Under the pieces are notes generated by a model. The model made no database searches, had not been told where the DNA came from, and was given only the letters and a program-made list of their open reading frames with translations. 64,000 nucleotides of DNA, taken from NCBI RefSeq assembly GCF_027270735.1, contig NZ_JAPWIJ010000006.1, positions 372,001 to 436,000 on the forward strand. The letters run 5' to 3'. The first letter of the stretch is position 1. Each line of letters starts with the position of its first letter. The position numbers and the translations under genes are program-made. The stretch is from Rhodococcus ruber (lineage in GTDB: Bacteria; Actinomycetota; Actinomycetes; Mycobacteriales; Mycobacteriaceae). This document shows positions 47,076 through 57,227 of this stretch, piece after piece.

Positions 47076-47705
47076 ATGAGAACCATGCCGGCTGCAAGTA
47101 CACCCAAGTGGAACCGACTGGAACCGGACGAGCGACGGACGCAGATTCTGGCCGCCGCCGTTCGCTTGTTCGGCGACAAGCCCTATGCCGAGGTCTCGAT
47201 GGCCGACGTGGCCGCGACCGCGGGTGTCGCACGCGGACTCATCCACCACTACATCGGCAGTAAGCGCGATCTGTATCTCGAGTGCGTTCGCTTTCTGGTC
47301 ACCGTGCCGCCGATCGAGGATGTTCACCTACCCACTGGTTCGCTCGAAGAGCGCGCCCGTGGCAGTGTGCACTGGCTGGTGGGCGTCATCGAGACGCATG
47401 GCACGGCGTGGGTGTCGGTAGCGAGCGGGTCGGGTGTGGACGAGCAGGTGGCGCAGATTCTCGACGAGGCAGACGATCTTGCTGCCGAGCGCGTCTTGGA
47501 TGCAACGGCTTTCGATACGCGCCGCGGCGACAGACGCATCGCGCTGCCCGCCGTGCGCGCATTCGGCGGCATGGTGAAGGCAGCGGGCCGCGAGTGGCTG
47601 GTGCGTGGCACGCTGACCCGGGACCAGGTGGAAGTACTGCTGACGGACGTACTGGTCACCGTTCTCGCGACCGCGCGCTCTCTGGACGACGCCCCAGATC
47701 GTTAG
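47076..47705 (+). CDS. TetR-family regulator, probable fatty-acid-degradation repressor
   Basis: 209 residues from ATG 47076 (ATG 47085 also possible). DNA-binding domain RTQILAAAVRLFGDKPYAEVSM, then GVARGLIHHYIGSKRDLYLE. C-terminal domain of the TetR_C group with SVHWLVGVIETHGTAW. It sits 28 bp after fadB and upstream of an acyl-CoA ligase. Matching 15-bp palindromes lie before the acyl-CoA dehydrogenase operon and before the ligase. It probably represses both and is released by an acyl-CoA. Confidence 0.9.
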   Translation: MRTMPAASTPKWNRLEPDERRTQILAAAVRLFGDKPYAEVSMADVAATAGVARGLIHHYIGSKRDLYLECVRFLVTVPPIEDVHLPTGSLEERARGSVHWLVGVIETHGTAWVSVASGSGVDEQVAQILDEADDLAAERVLDATAFDTRRGDRRIALPAVRAFGGMVKAAGREWLVRGTLTRDQVEVLLTDVLVTVLATARSLDDAPDR

Positions 47706-47758
47706 CTGGGCAATCCTTTTCGCTGCGTGCCTCCACACGTCATCGCATGCCGGCACTA

Positions 47759-47773
47759 TTGACACCGCGCCAA
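47759..47773 (+). promoter_or_regulatory. Operator before the acyl-CoA ligase gene
   Basis: TTGACACCGCGCCAA matches the operator at 42385-42399 at 13 of 15 positions, and the next four bases are also CAAG in both. The first six bases are a perfect TTGACA -35, so the binding site would cover the promoter. It lies 66 bp before the ligase ATG; 47706-47839 has no other feature. Confidence 0.6.
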
Positions 47774-47839
47774 CAAGGTGGAACTGTGACCGTATTCACC
47801 CGGGCGCACGTCGCCCCATCTCGCACAAGGGACTTCGCC

Positions 47840-49387
<1,548 letters not shown>

Positions 49388-49404
49388 CCACCGACGTCGA
49401 TCGG

Positions 49405-50067
49405 TCAGTCCCTCCGCACGGGTGACGTGGTTCCGTAAGCCCGACGCACCACCTCGTCCAGAGTTGCCGCCAGTTGCGCGTCGGTGAGAGCACGTGGGCG
49501 GGCCACCGAAGCGGCCGATAGGTAGACCCCGCACAGCCATTCGAGCAGTTCGATGTTCGACAGCGCCGCCTCGAGATCGTGCCCGGTAGCCACCGACCCG
49601 TGGTGGGCCATGATGACCGCCGACTTGGAGTCCATCGCCGCCACCACCGCGTCCGCGAGCATGACTGTGCCGAACGGCGCGAACGGCACCACCGGGACCC
49701 GGCCGCCGAGGGCCAACTGCGCGTAGTGCACGGGTGGCAGTTCGTCGGTGACGAGCGAAAGAGCAACTGCCGCAGAGGAATGCGCATGCACCACAGCCCG
49801 AACCTCGGACGACGCATAGATGCCCAAGTGCAGACCCAGTTCCGAGGTCGGTTCGCACGCACCTGCGCGCACGATTCCGTCCATCCCGACGAGCGTGACG
49901 TCCTCGATCGTGGCGTCGCCCAGTACGAGCCCGGTCGCCGTCACCGCCACCACATCACCCGCGCGAGCGCTGACGTTGCCTGCGGTACCGAGAACCAGGC
50001 CCCGTCGACCCAGTTGGCGGGCGGTCTCGGCGACGGACTCTCGGAGTTCGTCCACGTCGGTCGGCAT
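49405..50067 (-). CDS. Class II aldolase/adducin-family protein
   Basis: 220 residues from ATG 50067; the A of that ATG is the A of the kinase stop (TGATG). Zinc-site residues of L-fuculose/ribulose-phosphate aldolases are visible: GTAGNVSAR, TSELGLHLGIY, VVHAHSSAAVALS and IMAHHGSVATGHDLEAAL. It is expected to cleave a phosphorylated sugar or sugar acid into dihydroxyacetone phosphate and an aldehyde, or to epimerise it. Directly coupled to a PfkB kinase, it is the last gene of the amine oxidase operon. Confidence 0.88.
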   Translation of the reverse strand: MPTDVDELRESVAETARQLGRRGLVLGTAGNVSARAGDVVAVTATGLVLGDATIEDVTLVGMDGIVRAGACEPTSELGLHLGIYASSEVRAVVHAHSSAAVALSLVTDELPPVHYAQLALGGRVPVVPFAPFGTVMLADAVVAAMDSKSAVIMAHHGSVATGHDLEAALSNIELLEWLCGVYLSAASVARPRALTDAQLAATLDEVVRRAYGTTSPVRRD

Positions 50068-51002
50068 CAGATGGTCCTGCAGGTGCGGGCGAATTTCCGG
50101 ACGAATTCGAGGTCGTAGGTGCCGAAGTCGGTACCGAGACCCTGCGCAACCTGGGCGGCGGTCGCGTTGCCCAGCTCCGCGGAGTCGACGAGGCTCATGC
50201 TCAGCGACAGGCCACGAACGAACCCTGCCGAGAACGCATCTCCGCATCCACTGGTATCCACCACGTCCACAGCGAACGCGGGCACTTCGACGGTCTCTTC
50301 CGCCGTCACGACGAGCGTGGGCGACGCCCCCGCGGTGGCCACCACGCAGGACGCACCGAGTTCGAGCAGTCGCCGACACCCGTCTTCGACAGTGGCGCAG
50401 CCGGTCCAGCCGAGGACCTGCTCGTCGTTCGGCAGCAGGTAGTCCACGTACGGCAGCGCGGGCGCGAACGCACCGAGGCCCTCGGGAACGGACGGCGCAA
50501 GACTGTCGACGGTGACGACGACGCCGTCCTCGTGGGCGCGGCGCGCGATGTCGCGCGCGGTGTCCGGTCCGAAGAACTCCGGTCCACCGAGATGCACGAA
50601 GTCGACGTTGTGAAACATGTTCCACGGAACATGCTGAGACAGATAGCCATTGGCACCGATCACATGCAAGGCCGGCCGCGAGCCATCCGGCCTGATCGGC
50701 AACACCGACGCCGAGGTCTGCACCCCGTCCATACGATGCACCAGGGAGACGTCCACTCCGTCGTCGGCGAGGAGCTGCAGGAGAAACGTTCCTGCCGAGT
50801 CACCGCCGACGACTCCCGCGGTGTGTACCGCGGCACCTAGTCGGGCCAGCACCAGTGCAGTGCCCCCGGCGGTTCCCGCGGCCGACATCGCGATCTGCTC
50901 GGCCAGTACGGCCTGTTGACCGGCGGGTATCTCGGTCACCGGACGAACAAGAGTGTCGAGTACATGCACGCCGAGGGTGAGCACTTCCGCTGGTTCTCTC
51001 AT
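50067..51002 (-). CDS. PfkB/ribokinase-family carbohydrate kinase
   Basis: 311 residues from ATG 51002, overlapping the SRPBCC stop by 4 bp. The first signature is GTAGGTALVLARLGAAVHTAGVVG. The second, VDTSGCGDAFSAGFVRG, has the catalytic Asp. It phosphorylates a sugar, nucleoside or polyol. The next gene is a class II aldolase, so the pair resembles a kinase-aldolase salvage route like that for 5-deoxyribose or fuculose. No isomerase is seen in the operon. Confidence 0.88.
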   Translation of the reverse strand: MREPAEVLTLGVHVLDTLVRPVTEIPAGQQAVLAEQIAMSAAGTAGGTALVLARLGAAVHTAGVVGGDSAGTFLLQLLADDGVDVSLVHRMDGVQTSASVLPIRPDGSRPALHVIGANGYLSQHVPWNMFHNVDFVHLGGPEFFGPDTARDIARRAHEDGVVVTVDSLAPSVPEGLGAFAPALPYVDYLLPNDEQVLGWTGCATVEDGCRRLLELGASCVVATAGASPTLVVTAEETVEVPAFAVDVVDTSGCGDAFSAGFVRGLSLSMSLVDSAELGNATAAQVAQGLGTDFGTYDLEFVRKFARTCRTI

Positions 51003-51478
51003 CGGATCGTCACGGTTCGCTCGGAGAGGATCAAGGCCTCCAGAGTGCACATCGAGACGTCGAATCGTGCGGACATCCCTGCGGTGGCGATCGGCCGAAC
51101 CAGACGTCCCGCCCAGCTCGGGGAGACGTCGAACCAGAACTCGAAGGTCATCGCCGTAGAGGTACCGCCACTGAGCGGTGCGAAGCGAAATACGTTCGCC
51201 ACGTTGGTGAGCGGCGCGAAACCCTGCCCCAAATCCACTCGCAGTCGATTCGCTTCCAGCTGCCGGACGGTCCATGTGACGCGACTGGTGAAGCGGCCGA
51301 GCGCTGCCACCTCCTCGGTGTACACACCGCCTGCGCGTGCAGAGCCATGATGCGTGGTGACCGACCGAACGTCGGTGACCCACTCCGCATAACGACTGGT
51401 GTCACTGGTCAGTGCCCACACTTCCTCCGGGCTGACCGAGAGGGTGCGATGGGCCGAGACTACGAAGCGTTGTTCCAC
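50999..51478 (-). CDS. SRPBCC-family (START/polyketide-cyclase-like) protein
   Basis: 159 residues. [21 protein letters not shown] is the typical N-terminal stretch, and the fold pattern of alternating strands with a C-terminal helix ([14 protein letters not shown]) fits SRPBCC lipid- or aromatic-binding proteins. The active site cannot be read. It overlaps the amine oxidase gene by 19 bp and the kinase by 4 bp, so it is expressed with both. Confidence 0.8.
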   Translation of the reverse strand: MEQRFVVSAHRTLSVSPEEVWALTSDTSRYAEWVTDVRSVTTHHGSARAGGVYTEEVAALGRFTSRVTWTVRQLEANRLRVDLGQGFAPLTNVANVFRFAPLSGGTSTAMTFEFWFDVSPSWAGRLVRPIATAGMSARFDVSMCTLEALILSERTVTIR

Positions 51479-52887
51479 GAGAGTTCTCCTTCGGTCGAAA
51501 GTACTTCTGCTGCTGCTTTTTCACCCGATCGCACAGCGCCGTCCATGTATCCGTTCCAGTAGTCGGAGTGTTCGGCACCTGCCCAATGCACTCGGCCGAA
51601 CGCGGCGTCGCGACACTGGCCCAGCCCGGTCAGCACCCCGGGAGCCAGCACCGCGGTGGGCCCGCCGCGAGTCCATTGCTCGCGAGTCCAGTCCAGCTCG
51701 ATCCATTCGGTCGGTTCCAGCGCGCGCGGCCCCACCGCGGAGGCGAAGGCCCGAAGAACCTCGCCGCGTCGTTCGGCGTCGTTACCGTCCGACCAGTTCC
51801 GGCCGCCCCGGTGGCGTGCACCCCAGGTGCCGACGAATCCCATCAGTACTCCCTGACTCCCGTCGGGCGGCGAGTTGTCGAACATCGAGGACACCGCTAC
51901 GTCGCTGTCACGAAAGAGCGCCTGACCGGAGAGCCCACTCGCGCGCCAGAACGGTTCGGAATACACCGCCTCGCACTTGGCCAATCCGCCGAAGTTCATC
52001 CGCTGAAACAGCGCCTCCTGGGCTGCGGGAAGCGTTGGACTCCAGTCGATTCTGGATGCCAGAACCGGAGGAATCGCGACGACGACCGATCCGGCGATCC
52101 ACGATTCGGTTTCGGTCCGTACCACCACTCGATCCGAATACTGCTCCACCCGGCGCACCGGGTTGCCGAGCCGGACGGCGTCACCGAGCTGCTCGGCCAA
52201 TGCGATCGAGATCGCCTGGGAGCCACCGACGAAGCGCCATTGTTGTGCTCCCCCAGCCACACTCATCAATCGGTCCACCGTGCCGGGGGTGTACTCGTTA
52301 CCCGCCCCGGCCACGTACGCCAAGCCGAAGAGCGCGGACACGTCGGCGGCCGTGCCGCCGAACACCGATCCGAGCAGGATGTCGAGTAGCTCCACTCCAC
52401 CGTCGGTGGCCGCGTGGCGCCGAGCCCAGGTGGCCAGAGTTTGGGTGTCCCACTCGTGCGCACGGGGCGCATCCCACGGTCTGTCCACGGGAATCTGCCT
52501 GGCGGCTCGATCCATTCGTGCAACGAGCATCCCGACATCGGGTAGCGAGATGGGGTCGGGTGGGACACCACCGGCGAAGCGTCGGGCGCGTCCGTTCTTG
52601 ACGTAGATGCTCGATCCGATGTCGTGAGCGGGGAACGTGGCGACGCCGACCGAGGTGGCCAGACGAAGGATGTGATCCTGCGTCGGACCGACGAACTGCC
52701 CTCCGGTCTCCACCACAGCGTCTCTGCCGATCGCATGGTTGACCGTCCTCCCGCCGACCCGATCTCGGGCTTCGAGAACCTGGACGGTCAGGCCCGCTGC
52801 CCTCAACTCCCTGGCGGCGGTCAAACCCGCGAGTCCTGCGCCGACGACCACTACGTCCACCTGCGAGGCTGCCGAATTCTCGGACAT
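51460..52887 (-). CDS. Flavin-containing amine oxidase
   Basis: 475 residues from ATG 52887 with AAAGGGG before it. [19 protein letters not shown] binds FAD, followed by [14 protein letters not shown] as in monoamine and putrescine oxidases. The C-terminal motif [20 protein letters not shown] is the family FAD-binding end. Unlike the copper enzyme at 1233-3179 it uses FAD to oxidise an amine to an aldehyde. It heads an operon with SRPBCC, PfkB and aldolase genes and is divergent from a TetR gene. Confidence 0.9.
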   Translation of the reverse strand: MSENSAASQVDVVVVGAGLAGLTAARELRAAGLTVQVLEARDRVGGRTVNHAIGRDAVVETGGQFVGPTQDHILRLATSVGVATFPAHDIGSSIYVKNGRARRFAGGVPPDPISLPDVGMLVARMDRAARQIPVDRPWDAPRAHEWDTQTLATWARRHAATDGGVELLDILLGSVFGGTAADVSALFGLAYVAGAGNEYTPGTVDRLMSVAGGAQQWRFVGGSQAISIALAEQLGDAVRLGNPVRRVEQYSDRVVVRTETESWIAGSVVVAIPPVLASRIDWSPTLPAAQEALFQRMNFGGLAKCEAVYSEPFWRASGLSGQALFRDSDVAVSSMFDNSPPDGSQGVLMGFVGTWGARHRGGRNWSDGNDAERRGEVLRAFASAVGPRALEPTEWIELDWTREQWTRGGPTAVLAPGVLTGLGQCRDAAFGRVHWAGAEHSDYWNGYMDGAVRSGEKAAAEVLSTEGELSWNNAS

Positions 52888-52930
52888 GGGTGCCCCTTTC
52901 CGAGCTGTTCGATGTAGCGGCGACAGTAAC

Positions 52931-52958
52931 TCAATATTGGCCACTAGGCCAGGATTGA
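52931..52958. promoter_or_regulatory. 28-bp palindrome between amine oxidase and TetR genes
   Basis: TCAATATTGGCC (52931-52942) is inverted as GGCCAGGATTGA (52947-52958) with 10 of 12 pairs and a 4-bp spacer. It lies 43 bp upstream of the amine oxidase ATG and 66 bp before the TetR ATG. It is the probable operator of the TetR protein. Confidence 0.7.
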
Positions 52959-53024
52959 AGGAAAGTGCCTGCTGGAGGGCACTGCGATGAGGGTGGACGA
53001 CAGCATCCCGGCTACGTTGTAGCG

Positions 53025-53636
53025 ATGACCGAAGAGCGCCGGAAGACGCGATACGCACGTGGCCAGGAGCGCCGCGACGCCCTGGTCGACGCTGCCATCG
53101 GCGTGATCGCAACGCGCGGACTCGAACGCGTCTCGTTTCGGTCCGTGGCCGACGCCGCCGGTTTCCCGCCGTCGACCACCAGCTATTTCTTCGGCTCGGT
53201 CAGCGAACTCATCGATGCCGCGATCACTCGAATTGCCGAGAACGTGACGACGAAGGTCACCGCGCTCCTCGAGGTGGCGCACACCGGGGGCCTCACGCGC
53301 GACGATCTCGCCGACGCGATCATGGACCTGGTCTCGCTGCTGTCCTCTCCCGAAGACGACGACTCTCGCGTTCAGTTCGAGGCGTACCTCGCCGTACGCA
53401 GACGGCCCGAGCTGACCGATTCGGTGCACCGAATCATGCGGATGATCGAGGAGGCGGCCGAGGCGGCGCTCGGGGCATTCGGCATCCCGGAACCACATCT
53501 ACCGGCTCGGCATTTCCTGGCCTTGATCGACGGCTACACCCTGCACGAAATCGCCAGGCCCACACCGGGCGGAAACCGACCTGCACTGCGAGACGCGCTG
53601 TTTCGGGTCCTCGATTCGTACGATCGAACGCCCTGA
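53025..53636 (+). CDS. TetR-family transcriptional regulator
   Basis: 203 residues from ATG 53025. DNA-binding domain [21 protein letters not shown], then [21 protein letters not shown]. Effector domain with a short acidic loop ([21 protein letters not shown]), similar to TetR regulators of the RutR/BetI-like size class. No Shine-Dalgarno is apparent and TACGTT lies about 7 bp upstream, suggesting a leaderless message. It probably represses the divergent amine oxidase operon. Confidence 0.9.
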   Translation: MTEERRKTRYARGQERRDALVDAAIGVIATRGLERVSFRSVADAAGFPPSTTSYFFGSVSELIDAAITRIAENVTTKVTALLEVAHTGGLTRDDLADAIMDLVSLLSSPEDDDSRVQFEAYLAVRRRPELTDSVHRIMRMIEEAAEAALGAFGIPEPHLPARHFLALIDGYTLHEIARPTPGGNRPALRDALFRVLDSYDRTP

Positions 53637-53651
53637 CTCCGGTCCGCGTTG

Positions 53652-54539
53652 CTACAGACCGGCGCGCTCGAGAATTTCGTCCCAGTGGAGCTCGGCCTCG
53701 GCCTCACCCATTCCGGTGGCCGCGATTCGCTCGTAGTCGTCGATCAGTGAATCGGCAACGCGCTCATAGCGTTCGAGCCACGCCTCTTTGTAGTCACGCC
53801 AGTAGCCGACGATGGCCAGCCGCTTCGCCGGTATGCCGATGTCGCCGCGCAAGTACTTGCGCACAGCTCTCCCCGCCGAGGCCTCCGCACCGAACCAGAC
53901 GTAGCCATTTCCCGCCGGTATCCCGTACGCGCGAACGGCATCGGGCAATTCCGATGGTGCGCGGCCGTTTCCGGCCACCCGCCAGTCCATCGTCACCGAG
54001 GCCGCCGATCGAACGTCCAGCATGTCGTCGTCGTGAGCCACCTCGACGATCGCATGGGCGCGCAGGCCGGCAGGCAGTTGCTCGAGTGCACGACACAGAG
54101 CCGGTAGACCCGGTAGATCGGCGATCAACAACATCCACTCCGTGTCGGCGGGTGGCTCGTACCACGACCGAGTTCCCCACATCCCCAGCGCCGTACCCGG
54201 CTCGGCCGAGCGTGCCCAGTCCGCGGCGACCCCGCCGACGTGGTCCACGAAGTCGATGGTGATCCGGTCCCCGCCCCAGCGCCTGACGGTGTAGTTGCGG
54301 CATGCACGTGCCACACCGTCATGATGAGCGAGAACCCCGTTACGACGGGTCATCTCGGGCGGTGCACTCTCCCTGTTTGCGGGGAAGTACAGGTGCACGA
54401 TCTCGTCGGGCACACCGCTCGACTCGAACCCGTGCGCACCGGAAGAATCGAACACGACGCGAATCAGCGACGGTGACAAGCGAATCGACTCGACTACTGT
54501 CGCGGTGAGGTATCCGCCCTCGCCACCTCGGCCGGCCAT
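53652..54539 (-). CDS. Siderophore-interacting protein (FAD-linked ferric reductase)
   Basis: 295 residues, ViuB/SIP type. N-terminal FAD-binding beta barrel with the ACRNYTVRRW signature. C-terminal SIP NAD(P)H domain has WMLLIADLPGLPALCRALEQL and a terminal GYWRDYKEAWLERYE. It releases iron from imported ferric siderophores by reduction. It lies 10 bp after the siderophore-binding lipoprotein gene and should share its iron-regulated promoter. Confidence 0.9.
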   Translation of the reverse strand: MAGRGGEGGYLTATVVESIRLSPSLIRVVFDSSGAHGFESSGVPDEIVHLYFPANRESAPPEMTRRNGVLAHHDGVARACRNYTVRRWGGDRITIDFVDHVGGVAADWARSAEPGTALGMWGTRSWYEPPADTEWMLLIADLPGLPALCRALEQLPAGLRAHAIVEVAHDDDMLDVRSAASVTMDWRVAGNGRAPSELPDAVRAYGIPAGNGYVWFGAEASAGRAVRKYLRGDIGIPAKRLAIVGYWRDYKEAWLERYERVADSLIDDYERIAATGMGEAEAELHWDEILERAGL

Positions 54540-54549
54540 GACGGTGCCG

Positions 54550-55605
54550 TCAGTTCTGCTCGGCCGGCTGGACGAACAGCGTTTCGATGTCGTCGAGGAT
54601 CAGGCCGAGGCCGATGGGATCGGACGAGTTCCACGCACTTGCCGACACCCAGTGCACCCGATTCTGCTGCACGGCAGGCAGGGTCGACCACAGAGGTGCG
54701 GTGCTGATGGCGTCTCGTTCGGCATCGGATCCCTCGTCGGTGTAGACGAACAAGGTGTCGGCGGACGCGAGAATGTTCAGCGTTTCGTCGGTGATGTCGA
54801 TGCGGAACACACTGGGATCCTGCTGCCCCTCGGGCTGCGCCATTCCCAACCCCCGAAAGGCGATGCTCTCTCCGGTTCCGACTCGAATCGAGTACTCGCC
54901 CCGGTCACTGAGACGCACGGCCGAGACGGGCTTGTCGGCAAGTCCTGCATCGGAGACGCGCTGTTTCAGTTCGGCCATTCGATCCGTGAGGCCCTGCATC
55001 AGATTCATTGCCTCGTCCTGCTTTCCGAGTACCTCGCCCACGGCAGTAACGCCGTTGGATACATCGTCGAGCGACACCCCGTCGTTGTACGCGAACCCGT
55101 AGGTCGGTACTCCACTGGCAGCAAGCTTGTCGTAGATCTCCTTGTTCCAGGCTTTCTCGCCTTCGCCGTCGTAGCCGGCAACCACGATGATCAGGTCCGG
55201 ATCCTGAGCCAGGATCGCTTCGACGTTGGGATCGAATCCCCCGCCTTCCCCGGCAATGTTCTCGACGTCGGCGGCGCGCTGGTCGACGTGCGCAGGGAGG
55301 GCGAGAGGATTGAACGACGCCGCCACCGGCTTCGCGTCGAGGGAGAGCATCAGCGCCAGGGAGATCGGGTCGGCAGCGACGACTCGTGCCGGCGCAGCGG
55401 GAACCTCGACGGAGCCGAAGTAGTCCTGCACCGTTCTGGTGCCCGCGGTCTCGGCCGTGTCCGACGGTTCCGAGGTCGCGCTCGAGCAACCGACCAGGGC
55501 GACCAACGCCAGTGACAGTGCACCGGCGAGCGCGTACCTCCGCGCAGAGGCGGGCCGTCTCGTGCGGCTGGTCGAGCGGCTGTCGAACACAGAGAACCTG
55601 GGCAT
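54550..55605 (-). CDS. Iron-siderophore ABC transporter substrate-binding lipoprotein
   Basis: 351 residues. N-terminal Arg-rich region, hydrophobic stretch and lipobox LVALVGC with the lipidated Cys at about residue 40. The mature part is a FecB/FhuD-type periplasmic-binding domain (EVPAAPARVVAADPISLALM, ILAQDPDLIIVVAGYDG, and a C-terminal NRVHWVSASAWN). It captures a ferric siderophore at the outer face of the membrane; permease and ATPase genes are not here. ATG 55605 directly abuts an IdeR-like box, so the message may have almost no leader. Confidence 0.9.
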   Translation of the reverse strand: MPRFSVFDSRSTSRTRRPASARRYALAGALSLALVALVGCSSATSEPSDTAETAGTRTVQDYFGSVEVPAAPARVVAADPISLALMLSLDAKPVAASFNPLALPAHVDQRAADVENIAGEGGGFDPNVEAILAQDPDLIIVVAGYDGEGEKAWNKEIYDKLAASGVPTYGFAYNDGVSLDDVSNGVTAVGEVLGKQDEAMNLMQGLTDRMAELKQRVSDAGLADKPVSAVRLSDRGEYSIRVGTGESIAFRGLGMAQPEGQQDPSVFRIDITDETLNILASADTLFVYTDEGSDAERDAISTAPLWSTLPAVQQNRVHWVSASAWNSSDPIGLGLILDDIETLFVQPAEQN

Positions 55606-55606
55606 A

Positions 55607-55625
55607 ACTGGGCAGCCTAGCCTAA
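55607..55625 (-). promoter_or_regulatory. IdeR/DtxR-like iron box
   Basis: On the minus strand the sequence reads TTAGGCTAGGCTGCCCAGT. It agrees with the IdeR/DtxR consensus at 13 of 19 positions, including the TTAGG and TAGGCT blocks. It fills exactly the gap between the TetR stop (55626) and the lipoprotein start (55605). TAGGCT could double as the -10 of a leaderless promoter. Confidence 0.65.
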
Positions 55626-56210
55626 CTATTCGCCGCGGTGGTCACCGCTGACCAGCAACGGCACGATGCTGCGGTGCGCGAAGGCGAGCAAGTCGTCGTA
55701 CGTCTCGAGTGCAGCGCCTGCAGCAGGCGTCAACAGAATCGAATGCACGACGCGAACCACGATCTCCGGGGCATCGGGTACTGCGAAACTGTCCGAGTCC
55801 AGCCCTCCCCGGGCAATCTGGGCGGCAGCGTCTATCGCGGACGCGAGCAGGGTCGACGCATTGGTCGTCAACTGTTCGAGCACCAACGCACTCTCGGAAT
55901 CGAACATCTTGAGCAGAACAGGGTTGGTTCGCACCGAATCGATCGTCGTCGCGAATCCGTGCGCGGCTCGATCCGCCGGTGACGACTGCTCGGCGGCCGC
56001 TGCCGCCACGGCGACGAACAGCCTCGTCGATTCACGCGCCATGACTGCCCGCACCAGCTCGTCCTTGGATCCGATGCGGCGATAGACCGTCACACGGTTG
56101 ATCTTGGCGCGCTTGGCCACGTCCCCGATGGTCGTTCTGGGAATGCCGACCTCGCCGAACAACTCCAACGCGGCATCGAGGATCGGCCCGTCGTCACCGT
56201 CTGGATGCAT
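55626..56210 (-). CDS. TetR-family transcriptional regulator
   Basis: 194 residues. Helix-turn-helix ILDAALELFGEVGIPRTTIGDVAKRA, then RVTVYRRIGSKDELVRAVM. Effector domain with an Ala-rich helix. It is divergent from the PF10118-reductase operon with the palindrome GCAACACTAGTTGTTGC in between, so it most likely controls that operon. It is transcribed toward the siderophore genes but separated from them by their own iron box. Confidence 0.88.
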   Translation of the reverse strand: MHPDGDDGPILDAALELFGEVGIPRTTIGDVAKRAKINRVTVYRRIGSKDELVRAVMARESTRLFVAVAAAAAEQSSPADRAAHGFATTIDSVRTNPVLLKMFDSESALVLEQLTTNASTLLASAIDAAAQIARGGLDSDSFAVPDAPEIVVRVVHSILLTPAAGAALETYDDLLAFAHRSIVPLLVSGDHRGE

Positions 56211-56252
56211 TGTCCAATCCTAACGTCACCCTCGATCGCAGAATGCAACATT

Positions 56253-56269
56253 GCAACACTAGTTGTTGC
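56253..56269. promoter_or_regulatory. TetR operator before the PF10118-reductase operon
   Basis: GCAACACTAGTTGTTGC has perfect GCAACA/TGTTGC arms around CTAGT. An extra direct copy of GCAACA lies at 56245-56250. It sits in the 102-bp gap between the divergent TetR and the PF10118 gene. Confidence 0.65.
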
Positions 56270-56312
56270 TATGTAGCATCGGTGTATCAGCGTCTCGACG
56301 AATGGAGCTCGA

Positions 56313-57227
56313 ATGTCCCGCGACAGAGCGATCGACCCGAACGCGCGCCACACGGACGAGTCCTATGCGATCGTGGCCCGTGCTGTGACGTTCGACTGGA
56401 CCGGCGTTCCGCTGCAATACATTCCGCACGAGTGGTACGCCACCCACTTCTGGAACGTGATGCATCTGGTGCTGCCCGAGGGAGAACGGGCGATGGCCGA
56501 CGTCTTCGCCCTCGCGCTCCCGTACATCGACGACCGCAGACTGCATGAGGAGGTCGTCGGATTCGTCGGCCAGGAGGCCACTCATGCGTCCTCCCACGAA
56601 AGCTTCCGCACCTACCTCGTTGCCCACGGAGTCGACATCGAACCGATTCTGCAGCGGATCCGATTTGCGGTGGGCGTGGTGTTCGGCGACCACGGTCTCA
56701 CCGGGCGCGCAGGCAAAGCGTGGCTGAACGAGCGACTCGGAATCTACGCAGCGGCCGAGCACTTCACTGCTGTGGTGGGCGAATGGCTCTTGGACAACAC
56801 CGAATTCGACCGCCTCGGCGTCGACCCGACGATGCTCGACCTGCTCCGCTGGCACGGGGCCGAGGAACTCGAACACCGCAACGTGGCGTTCGACGCCTTC
56901 CAGTACGTCGACGGTGGTGGATTTCGCCGCGCCCGTACCGCAGTGATAGCCAGTGCAGGGTTGGCCGTGTTGTGGTTCAGCACCGCCGCGTACCTGTACG
57001 AGAATTCGGTGGCCACCCCGCGCACCGGGAAACGCCGAGTTCGCACCCCGTGGCCTCTCGCGTTCGCACGAGCGTCCCGCAAGCACCTCATTCCGGGCCT
57101 GTCGTTCCTGTTCGTCCAACTCGCCCTGTACATCCGTCCGGGCTTCCACCCGTCGAAGATGGGCGACATCGACAAGGCCGTGCGATACCTGGCAGTGTCC
57201 CCCGCAGCGTTGGCGGCCCAGCGGTGA
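56313..57227 (+). CDS. PF10118-type 'metal-dependent hydrolase', possible di-iron oxygenase
   Basis: 304 residues. The family is annotated as predicted metal-dependent hydrolase. The metal-ligand pattern reads E56 or E58, E88-A-T-H91, E149, and E185-L-E-H188. That is the E...ExxH...E...ExxH arrangement of ferritin-like di-iron carboxylate enzymes. Helices around them (VVGFVGQEATHASSH, GIYAAAEHFTAVVGEW, WHGAEELEHRNVAF) are of the right spacing. A hydrophobic segment at about 209-229 suggests membrane contact. The next gene, overlapping by 1 bp, is a 2Fe-2S reductase, which suits an oxygenase better than a hydrolase. The oxygenase role is my inference. Confidence 0.82.
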   Translation: MSRDRAIDPNARHTDESYAIVARAVTFDWTGVPLQYIPHEWYATHFWNVMHLVLPEGERAMADVFALALPYIDDRRLHEEVVGFVGQEATHASSHESFRTYLVAHGVDIEPILQRIRFAVGVVFGDHGLTGRAGKAWLNERLGIYAAAEHFTAVVGEWLLDNTEFDRLGVDPTMLDLLRWHGAEELEHRNVAFDAFQYVDGGGFRRARTAVIASAGLAVLWFSTAAYLYENSVATPRTGKRRVRTPWPLAFARASRKHLIPGLSFLFVQLALYIRPGFHPSKMGDIDKAVRYLAVSPAALAAQR

